DNA of 22,464 nucleotides from Azolla pinnata (taxonomy: Eukaryota > Streptophyta > Polypodiopsida > Salviniales > Salviniaceae). The stretch is from contig JBBBWG010004558.1 in the NCBI GenBank assembly GCA_037176905.1, positions 1,286 to 23,749 on the forward strand, given 5' to 3'. Both the position numbers and the translations under genes were made by a program. Each line of letters opens with the position of its first letter. Positions within the stretch are counted from its first letter, which is position 1. The notes beneath the pieces are model-generated. The model saw only the letters and a program-made list of their open reading frames with translations, made no database searches and had not been told where the DNA came from. Below are positions 11,251 to 20,400 of the stretch, piece after piece.

Positions 11251-11424
11251 ACTGAATCTTTTTTAGTTTTTCTGGCTGGATTCTGCAAAAGATTCCTGAC
11301 CTGGTGGGGAATCATCCCTACTTTCTGGGGAGGATCTTGGGGGGATTCCCCCCCACAGATCTAACTCTCATTTTGTTTATTCAGCAATGTATATAACCCA
11401 ATATAAATGCAGCATGTGGCTTTT

Positions 11425-11520
11425 TTTTAACTGTCAGGGTTCAACTGATTTTAACTGTCAGGGTTCAACTGATTTTAACTGTCAGGGTTCAATTGATTTT
11501 AACTGTCAGGGTTCTAGTGG
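11425..11520 (+). repeat. 24-bp tandem repeat, four copies
   Basis: The units are 11425-11448, 11449-11472, 11473-11496 and 11497-11520. Each starts TTTTAACTGTCAGGGTTC. The first two are identical, the third differs by one base and the fourth has a diverged end. No spacer separates them, so this is a minisatellite and not a CRISPR-like array. Confidence 0.95.
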
Positions 11521-11845
11521 ACCAGTCAGAAGTAACTAACCCCCCTTTTTTTTTCTTTCCTTTTTCATCTGTGACTTTTTGGTCTGCTGTACCCTTTCCT
11601 GTTTTGTTGACCTAACCCCAACTGTCACATCAAAAGCCTGAAGGGAGGTACATGCTGTACTTTACCTAGTACTAATGATTTTGGGTACTAGTACCTTATC
11701 CATTGCTTGATGCTCCCAACTAACTTTTCCTTTTGAGGAGGGGGTTCTCCTAACCGACTTTTCCGCTGAAAATCGCACCTGTTTTGTGCGTTCATCGATC
11801 GAGAGAGCGACTGGTTTTATGCCCACTTACTTGCCTTTGACTGTT

Positions 11846-12084
11846 GGGATTAACCCCCATTAGATTTAGATCACTGTCTTCGAGAGATTAACTGCCACCA
11901 GATCATTGTCTTCGAGAGCTTAACCAAGTGCTTAACCGCTAGTAGATCACTGTATTTGAGAGATTAACCGCCATTAGGTCGCTGTATTCGAGAGATTAAC
12001 CGCCATTAGATCACCATATTCGAGAGCTTAACCGCCATGAGATCACCGTATCCGAGAGCTTAACCGCCATTAGATCTCTTTGGG
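11846..12084 (+). repeat. 32-bp tandem repeat, about seven degenerate copies
   Basis: Successive units start CGAGAG(A/C)TTAACCGCC at 11881, 11913 (44 bp, with a 12-bp internal insertion), 11957, 11989, 12021 and 12053. A partial unit precedes at about 11846. The unit contains ATTAGATCAC. The array lies about 230 bp left of the assembly gap. Confidence 0.9.
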
Positions 12085-12314
12085 CAATTCTTTTGTTACA
12101 TGTAAATTGCTTGATTTTTGCCAGCATTTCGAGTACAACGGATTCGCGACGAATTCTCCATCGCTTGATCATCGTGCATGGGCCATGTGGGGACACCGAG
12201 CGAAGCAGATTGAGAGAACATGCCCACCACATGTTCGTCGTGCGCGTTTGACAATCTCTGCTTGAACGGGTACGCAAAACAAAAGCAGCTCAAAACAGAC
12301 TCTTCCCGAGCTTA
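12085..12314. other. Unassigned sequence left of the gap
   Basis: No recognisable gene, repeat or motif. The short frames that cross into the N run are chance. It may be part of an undetected transposable element. Confidence 0.5.
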
Positions 12315-12414
12315 NNNNNNNNNNNNNNNNNNNNNNNNNNNNNNNNNNNNNNNNNNNNNNNNNNNNNNNNNNNNNNNNNNNNNNNNNNNNNNNNNNNNNN
12401 NNNNNNNNNNNNNN
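12315..12414. other. Assembly gap (100 N)
   Basis: Exactly 100 N residues is the conventional placeholder for a scaffold join of unknown size. The true distance between the flanks, and whether the 32-bp or telomere-like repeats continue across it, cannot be known from this window. Confidence 0.99.
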
Positions 12415-12930
12415 AGGCTGCTGGAACAACGTTAACCGATGAAGTGGTGCCATTGCTGCCCCATCTGTGAGTGATAAGCCGAGATATTCCAACTTCGACA
12501 GAATCCTGGCTATACCTTCTTCAGAATGGACGTAAAGAATCGATCGAGTCCCCTGTTTGTGGAGGCCCTGCGTCGATCTGCCATCGGTTGATTTGACTCG
12601 AGGAGTGTCGATACGTTACGACAAGCCTTTCGATTCCGATGAGCAATGGGCCATTCGTTGTCCGAAACGGCGAGCGTGTTTTGTTTTGTTTTTTTTTTTC
12701 CCTTGCAGTCTGAATCGGGGTCCCCAGAACGATTTCCCCGGAGCTGATTCCAGACCCTCTGGGATCAGGGTCCCGGAATGGAACGGTTTCGAAAGAAGAC
12801 AAATAGGAAGGGGAAAAAAAAACGGACGGTGCAGAATCCTCGTTCCGCTTCACGTGATCGCAAGCCCGATCAGAAAGCAAAAAAAAAAGCAGAAAAGCAC
12901 GAGCCAAAGAAGCCCAAAGCAGAATGTGAG
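12415..12930. other. Unassigned sequence between the gap and the telomere-like array
   Basis: GC-balanced sequence with T- and A-runs (about 12684-12700 and 12815-12900). I see no supported coding region. The last part repeats AAAGCA/AAAGCC words and the phrase CCCAAAGCAGAATGTGAG, which recurs inside the telomere-like array. Confidence 0.5.
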
Positions 12931-13553
12931 TTTAGGGTTTAGGGCTCATGATTAGCCTAAACCGGTTTAGGGTTTAGGGCTCAGGGTTAGACTAAACCCG
13001 GTTTAGGCTACCCTAAACCCGGTTTAGGGTTTAGGGTTCAAGGTTAGACTAAACCCGGTTTAGGGTTTAGGGTTTATCCCAAAGCAGAATGTGAGTTTAG
13101 GGTTTAGGGCTCAGGGTTAGACTAAACCTAGTTTAGGCTACCCAAAACCCGGTTTAGGGTTTAGGGTTTATCCCAAGGCAGTATGTGAGTTTAGGGCTTA
13201 GGGTTTAGGGCTCAAGGTTAGACTAAACCCAGTTTAGGGTTAGCCTAAACCGGGTTTAGGGTTTAGGGTTTAGCCCAAAGCAAAATGTGAGTTTAGGGTT
13301 TAGGGTTTAGGGCTCAGGGTTAGACTAAACCCGGTTTAGGGCATAGGATTAGACTAAACCCTAAACCCTAAACTGGGTTTAGGGTTTAGCCCGAAGTAGA
13401 ATGTGAGTTTAGGGTTCAGGGCTTAGGATTAGCCTAAACCGGTTTAGGGTTTAGGGTTTAGGGCTCAGGCTTAGACTAAACCCGGTTTAGGGTTAGCCTA
13501 AACCCGGTTTAGGGTCTCGGGCTTAGGGTTAGCCCTAAACCCTAACCCTAAAA
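12931..13553. repeat. Interstitial telomere-like array with both orientations (TTTAGGG and CCCTAAA)
   Basis: About 620 bp of TTTAGGG units and variants (TTAGGGC, TTAGGGTTCA) alternate with reverse-orientation CTAAACCC units. They frequently meet head to head as CTAAACCCGGTTTAG, which is a perfect inverted repeat. A non-telomeric marker phrase close to CCCAAAGCAGAATGTGAG recurs at 12913, 13078, 13172, 13274 and 13390, which defines higher-order units of about 94-165 bp. The array ends in CCCTAAACCCTAACCCTAAA at about 13533. Arabidopsis-type telomere repeats in internal positions are known in plants. The mixed orientation and higher-order marker argue against a simple captured chromosome end. 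Confidence 0.92.
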
Positions 13554-13975
13554 AACGCAGAAAGCCAAAGAGCAAAGCAACAGGAAAGCAAAAAAGCAAA
13601 AAAAGCAACTCAGGAAGTCAGAGCAAAAAACTCTTTTTTTCTTTTTTCTTCTTTTGTTTTGTTTTTTTGGGAGGGGGAAAAAAAAAACAAAAAGGGCTCC
13701 AAATTATCTGGAAATAAAATAATTGCTCGAAAATTCCTCCGTGCTTTTATTTTTTGTGTTTTTCCTTTTAATTTCCTTTTTTTCCCCCAAGAATTATTTA
13801 TTCGCTGATTTATTTATAATTGTTGTTTTTGTTTTGTTTTGTTTATTTATTTATTTATTAAATTTCTGTTTTCTTTTCCTCTCTTCTTCTTCTTCTTTCG
13901 TTCTTTTTTTTTTTCTGTTTTCTTTCTTCAAATCTGTGAAGCGCGATGACCGTCTGTCTGCGCAGGTCTTCTTCA

Positions 13976-14008
13976 AAACCCTAATTTCTCGACTTCTTCA
14001 AACCCTAA
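13976..14008 (+). promoter_or_regulatory. Two telo-box motifs AAACCCTAA
   Basis: AAACCCTAA occurs at 13976-13984 and again at 14000-14008, each preceded by CTTCTTCA/CTTCAA, in the same orientation and 24 bp apart. Telo-boxes near the transcription start are a known plant promoter element bound by Myb-like TRB proteins. These lie about 420 bp from the edge of the telomere-like array and could be its diverged outliers or independent elements. Confidence 0.55.
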
Positions 14009-14109
14009 GCTTCTTCAAGCCCGGTCTTTCCTCCCTCATTGCTCCTGCAATTCTTCAAACCTCTCCGCTTCCTTTCCGGCCTCGATCTGTTCTTCCGTCC
14101 ACCCGTCTG

Positions 14110-14136
14110 CTTCTTCTTCTTCTTCTTCTTCTTCTT
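14110..14136 (+). repeat. (CTT)9 microsatellite in the leader
   Basis: Nine uninterrupted CTT units lie within a CT-rich leader. CT-rich microsatellites are common near plant transcription starts. Confidence 0.95.
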
Positions 14137-14239
14137 CCTGGGTTCAATTTCTTTCCTCCCCCCTCCGATCTCTAAGATCCGGCAAAACTCCTCCAACTCT
14201 CTATCTGCACCGAAAGGATCAAAGTAGAAGAAGAAGGCC

Positions 14240-14278
14240 ATGGATTTCTCGGCCATTGCGTTAGATTTGCAAATCTGA
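14240..14278 (+). promoter_or_regulatory. Upstream ORF 1 of gene 2 (12 codons plus stop), strong start context
   Basis: The start lies in GGCCATGG context and the peptide is MDFSAIALDLQI, ending 191 bases before the main ATG. A second short uORF (14400-14450, MFLLYDVHGLMRANRG) would be present only if the leader is unspliced. Strong-context uORFs usually lower main-ORF translation. That they lie in the mRNA is inference. Confidence 0.45.
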
Positions 14279-14469
14279 ACCACACAAGTGTGTTCCATAT
14301 ATTTGTTTCCTTACTTTTTTGGTTTTTTTGGATTGATTTCTCTTGTTGATCTCCCTTCTTCTCTCCGTTACTGCTGGCTTTTTTTTCTTTTCTTGAGTTA
14401 TGTTTTTGCTATATGATGTTCATGGTCTGATGAGAGCTAATCGTGGTTGAAAGTGTATCAGAAGGAGAG

Positions 14470-17400
14470 ATGGTAGAAACACATCAGACGCAGTTGTATC
14501 ATGCAGTGGCAGGGGCTGGAGCAGGTGCATACCTTATTTGAACTATCAATTTTGCTTTGCTTTGATCAATTGAGTGAAAGAAAGGTTTGGAATTTCTTGT
14601 GTATGACTCGGACAGCTGGAACCAAATAATCGATCTCATATAAGAGCCATCCGATTTCAAGAAAGCATTGCCCGAGAAAAACAAAAAAACATTTTTTTCG
14701 AAATTTACTAACGCATTCAACGAGACTTCTGTTATTTGAAGCACCACTAATGAAGTGCATGTCTCAATGGGCTTGTGATCTCTCAAAGCATGTGAATTTG
14801 AACTTAAAGCTGCATCTTGAAAGTTAGGCCTTATCTAGCTTAATTGCTCTATACTGTTACTTGTTTGACAAATAGATCGTTAATTACATGCTTCCAATCA
14901 TCAAATGCGTGGATGCAACTTAGTTATCCGTTTTCTATGAACTTAGGTTGTTTCCTAAAAACAGCATAATTAGCTATCTGGTTTTAGTTATATAAAAGCA
15001 GTAATAGTGTTCACATTCCCATGCTATCCCCTCAAAAAAATCTCTATCTCTATATGCTTGAGTGGGTATTGAACACTCATACCATGCAAAAGCGTTCTGT
15101 GAAAAGGCATCATTTTATTTTCTATGCAGTTTTCCTTGAGTATGTCCTCTTTTTTATATTGGATTGGGTATTCAATATTCCTACCATGCAAAAGCGTTCT
15201 GTGCAAATTCATCATTTGATTGTTCTTTGGAGTTTTTCGTTAAGAAAGTTGGAGTTTGTTTATAATATTCTCGGGTTTTTGATATGCATATCATACCAAA
15301 GTCTTTTGTACAAAGGCGTCATTTGATGTTCCAAATCTTTTTTCTGATTACTCATGCTTGTTTCTTTATATGCCAGATGCATATATATCCTTCCATTATG
15401 GATTAACCTGCTATGCATATGTTTCTAATCTCTTAGGCACTGAAAAACTGTGTGTTAAAGCTGTTGATTTGCATTTTGATGCCTTGATATTAGCTGACAA
15501 TGGCATAATTTCCTAAATGCAGGTGCAATTGCTGCCACGTTCGTGTGCCCCTTAGATGTTGTTAAGACACGGTTGCAAGTCTATGGGAAATCCGTTGGAA
15601 GTTCTCAAGGTAAAGAAATATCTTTTTGTTTTTCCCATTTGTAATCGACCTCCTGATGAATATGCAGAGCTGTCCATGCATGGATATTGGACAGCTGTAA
15701 AATATGTATATCCAAAAGGCATTCCATGTCCAATCTTGAGCATTATGTGCATGGACGCTTAGGAAAGAGCATATTTCAGCGTTCAACAGTAGGATGGATC
15801 CTGGAGCCAGCAAATGATGCTTAAGCCAGCTTCGTTTTTGTCCTCGAAGCTCATTATCATGCTGCCGAAGGCTATAGCAAAGTAGTCTCTGCATAGTTGT
15901 ATAAAAAATGGATTTTTTGGTGGATCCGAATTGACACATAAGAAATAGTAAGAAATATTTGTGCGATTTGTCCTTCCTGTGTTAGGGTAGCTGGATCAGG
16001 ATTCGTAAAATAATTACTGGATGCAGAAGCCTTTTTGTTAATGTATAAATGGCCACTTTGTGTGCTAATGGTAGCACTTTAGCGTGTAAGATGCTAAAAC
16101 CTTGGAAAAATATGTTCTTTTGTCCTATAGTTGCAGCATGGAAGACATATTTCAGCCATTTAGTTCCGCCATACAGGTCCATGACTAATGTTGATGTGTG
16201 CTTTTAACAGTAGGAGGCCTTTTTGTAAACGCATGAGAAGGAAAATAAATAATTACGAGATTCATCCATAGTTTGCTAGTTGTGGCATCCCTGCATATAG
16301 AGGCTTTTCTCACTGAAAAAGTGCTCGCTTTCTGTGTTGATGGTAGCACTTCACATAGTTGTTTCCGCCTCTGAGAGTGTTAGGATGTGCACCAAGGTCT
16401 TGAACATACAAGTAATTTTTCTAGGCATATATCCTAGTCTTATCCCACTGGCGATCAGTGGCTATGTCCCTGCAGATGCGAGCTATATTAGAGTGACTCC
16501 AGATTTTTCTCTCAACTGTATATTTCACCTTCCATTGGTGGTCATTATTTGTATAGACATTTATTTTTACTAATGTTACATCTTTTTAAGCTCAAAAAAA
16601 GGCTTGCACTTCACTGCATTAGTGTATTATTTCTTCAGAGTTGCAGTGTGGAAGTTTTATTTCAGGCATTTAACATCAACATACAGAGGCATTGGTAATA
16701 TTCATGTGCTGTTTTTTTACAGTAGGAGGCATTGTTATTGGAACTCTGCGGAAAATTGTGAAGGATGAGGGGTTTCGGGGTCTATATCGAGGTTTATCAC
16801 CCACTATGTTTGCACTGCTTCCAAATTGGGCAGTAAGTTTCTGATTTACAGCTATATAATACATACATATTCATATTGCCACAAAAATTAGCACAATCTA
16901 ACTTCAACCCAACTTACTCTGTGGGCTTGAAGACATCAATATGGTCCAATGGAGAACGATATGAATTTGCCTTTGATGTAAATGAAATATCTTGTAATTC
17001 TTGGACAATGTATGAGAGGATTTATTGTTTGAGTATGTATTCTTGCTTGGCTTGCTACTATATGTGTGTATCTGCCCGTGTATGTTTCACACACATAGTC
17101 ACTAAGAACATATACGGCGTTCACATATGGCGACCTAATATTTGAATTCCATCTCATTTGATTACTCGTTCACATATGGCGACCTAATATTTGAATTCCA
17201 TCTCTTGAACTAGTTAAATAATTGCTCTCCAAGAATTTAATTGTGTGAAATTCCCCCACACTCATATGCAGTATGCTGTATAACAATTAAGGCGTTTTAA
17301 TTAGGACTGAAAGATAAGTTTTGGTCATTGTCTCAGGTATATTTTACTGTCTATGGCCATCTGAAAAGTAGGCTGGAAACAGAACATATCATTACTGACT

Positions 17401-20400
17401 GTAAGTACACTTTTTATAAAATATATTTCTAGTTGGCAATTATGTATCTATAGCACTAATATGGACGATGGCATGCATATGTGTGTATGTGACAACATGA
17501 TACTTTCTATATGAGCTGTAGCAGAAAATTCATGGTGATTGTTGTAATCCATGTTCGTGTACTTGCATTTGTAGGTGTTCATTGTACTTTTTACATTCTA
17601 TAACATCAAATACAAAGTATTTACTTGTTTTATCTTGAAACTATTTGTTCTAAATGAGAGGCATGTCTCATTTCATGGTTCTATGATCTCTCTCTCTCTA
17701 TCTCTTTTTGAAGTTCCTCGGACTGATTTCTATACATTTGATTTTTATTGTTTGAGTTGCATGCTCACACATTATATTGTTTGACTTCATTGTTGTAGTC
17801 ATTACCTCAAGCATCCATTCATTTTGTGTAGCTCATGGCCATCAATTGATAGTCAAAAAATTGTCTTTGGGGGAAAATATTTTGGCTGCTGCTGGAGCAG
17901 GAGGTGCTACAAACATTGCAACAAACTCTCTATGGGTTGTAAAGACAAGACTACAGGTATAACGGTAGTCGAAGTAGAACTGGACTGCTTTTTCATTAGA
18001 ATAAAACTGAAAATCTATTGCTGCTACTGTTCCTTAAATTTGTATAAGCTTTTTCCTCAAATGTTTTTAATCTTAAATTTGATGATGAATAAACTTTGGA
18101 AGGCAGGACTTTGTCTTGCTTAGTTAAAAATGGTGGAAATTGTGTGTTTCAATATAATATTATATGCAGCACTTAAAGACCAAGACTTTTCTGTGTCATT
18201 ATTGTCTATGTCCTGATCAGTGTTCCATTATTCCATGACTACTTGAGAATTGATTGCAATGAATCAAGCATGCTTCTTTTGAATTTTTAAAACATCATGC
18301 ATTGTTACATCTGACAACATCAGTTGTAATAAAAACTGTTCATCAGAATTATGAGGCCGCATCAGAAAGGTGGGCTAGGTGTCCGTGTTCCCATTATTCC
18401 ATGGATACTTGAGAATTGATTGCATTGTATTTTGAATTTTTGAGACATCATGCATTGTTGCATATTCTGACATCAATTGTGATAAAACCTGTCCATCGGA
18501 ATTAATGTTACATCTAAAAAGTGAGCAAGCTGTTGTTCCTGAAATTTTGAGTGCTCTGGCTTGTACTTTCTTCCTTAATTCTGGAAAAAAGACAGTCGAT
18601 GGCACCTTGGTCTGAGAATTTGTAATGAAGTTTTCTCACCTATACTTCCACATATGAATATTTTTTATCCGCATGAATAGGAAACTCGAAAGCTGTGCTT
18701 AGTTATCGCTATATATGTTTTGAAGACCCTAGACTGTTTAACGCTGTTAAGCATAGGACTTTTATTATGGGGATTTTCCTAGAGTTAAAACAATTTCAGG
18801 TCATGGTTTATGACTGGGAGCACAGGGATGAATATACTGAATGCAAGAACCATGTAAATTTTCTATCTCACACTAAAGTTATTTACCCTGAATCCATACT
18901 GAGGGTGGTCTGTGGATCGACTTTTCTGACATCAATGACACGTTTTGTTAAATCCTTCATGTGGCATTTTGTGAAGGGATCTTGAAATCACCACAGAATT
19001 GAATAACTGGTGTATTGTCTTTCAGTCCTTAATGTTCAGCAATTCATGCCCCTAAAAGCTGGATTGATAGAGTCGGTATACATCTTCAAGGGATACATTG
19101 TTTATGGTAATATCAATGGTAGCACTTGTGGAGAAAATGACACATTAGTTTTGGAGATGTTGCTGTTGGCTTTTTATTGAAAAGTGTGACAGTTTCCATC
19201 CATGAGCTGAGGCTAGTGTGACATCCTATTGTTCTAGCAGTGAGAGAGCCTTTACATAATTGTCCCCACTGTACTAAAGTCTTTCATTTCATGACCTATT
19301 GTTTTGATTGCAATGTTTATTTTTTTAAATCGTCTAGATTTTTCTCATATTGCAGACACAACACTTGAAAGCAGGTCACAAACCATACACAAGTACTGTT
19401 GGTGCCCTTCACAGAATATACACTGAAGAGGGCATTCGCGGTCTCTACAGGTATATTTAAACTCCAGAATGCCTGGATTGTGTAGTTCCTTCTGTAAGCT
19501 GATTGTTGGTATATATTGAACAGCGGCATAATTCCTGCATTAGCTGGAATAAGTCATGTAGCAGTTCAGTTTCCTTTGTATGAAACACTAAAACAACGTT
19601 TGGCTGAGAGAAGTAAGTTTTGCTTTCTCTAAATTTTGATGTAAAAGAGATTGTTAAGTAAGTTTTGCTTTTCTCTAAATTTTTATGTAAAAGATCATTA
19701 AATTTTGCACCTGATCGATTTATTGCTTTTGTTAAGCCCTCATAAACTTTCATAGAAAACATTTAGCTTTAGAAGATCCTGGGTCCATGCATCGTAACAA
19801 TCGTGACTCTGAAAGAATGTAAGAATATTGAAGGAGGCTTCTAGTAAGACGTCCTCTTTTTTACAGAATTGTCGTTAGATTGGAAATCTGAGTTTTGCCA
19901 CACCAGTGGCCAACAGAAAAGAATTGTGTGCATTCTGAACCTTATTCATTTTTTATATCTTCTATTGATATTATGGTTGGAAGACCTGGTTTCTTCAAGA
20001 ATGGTGGAAGATGAGCTTACAAGGCTTTGTCCTTCTATATTTCACTCCTAATTCCTTATATCCCCACACCAAGGACGGTACATTTGTGTTGGTGATTGCA
20101 AAGAGATTTGGAGTGTATGCAGTTTATGATGTTGAGAATGGAAATTGGCATGATGTTAGTTTGTATTATTGCATGATTATTATTTGCTGCGAATATTAGA
20201 ATAGACATGAACAGATTGAATGCTATTTTCTCTTTTGCAGGTAGCTGTAGACTATTCTATCTAGTAGCTGATTTGTCATATTTTGTCAACATTAGCAAGC
20301 CATTAGATAACTTAACAACTTTTATTGAATCATTAGGATTACCATTGTTGTGAATCTCTGAACAGAATCCATCAGTCTGGAAAACCTAAGCAGTGGAGAT

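Larger units (their letters stand above)
13554..14469 (+). promoter_or_regulatory. Promoter and 5' leader region of gene 2
   Basis: The region runs from A-rich sequence (AAAGC words) into a long T/CT-rich plus strand, then to the start codon of gene 2. It contains two telo-boxes, a (CTT)9 run and two short upstream ORFs, listed separately. A leader intron is possible, for example with donor AA|GTGTGT near 14287 and acceptor TATCAG at about 14460, but I cannot prove it. The transcription start is not assigned. Confidence 0.5.

Noticed and set aside
11339..11354. GGGGGG-ATT-CCCCCCC hairpin
   Set aside because: A short G/C-run inverted repeat, which is not a terminator in a plant nuclear genome. 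No other support for function.
11425..12084. CRISPR-like array
   Set aside because: Repeats are contiguous with no unique spacers, and the genome is a plant.
12169..12492. Open frames crossing the N gap
   Set aside because: They consist largely of unknown residues, so they carry no evidence of coding.
15668..15696. Inverted repeat AGCTGTCCA / TGGACAGCT in intron 2
   Set aside because: Nine-base arms with an 11-base loop and no target duplication seen. Too short to call a MITE or a microRNA precursor.
18695..18985. Open frame of 96 codons inside intron 5 of gene 2
   Set aside because: Flanking carrier exons join correctly across it, it has no known domain, and its length is within chance for an A/T-rich intron of 1.4 kb.
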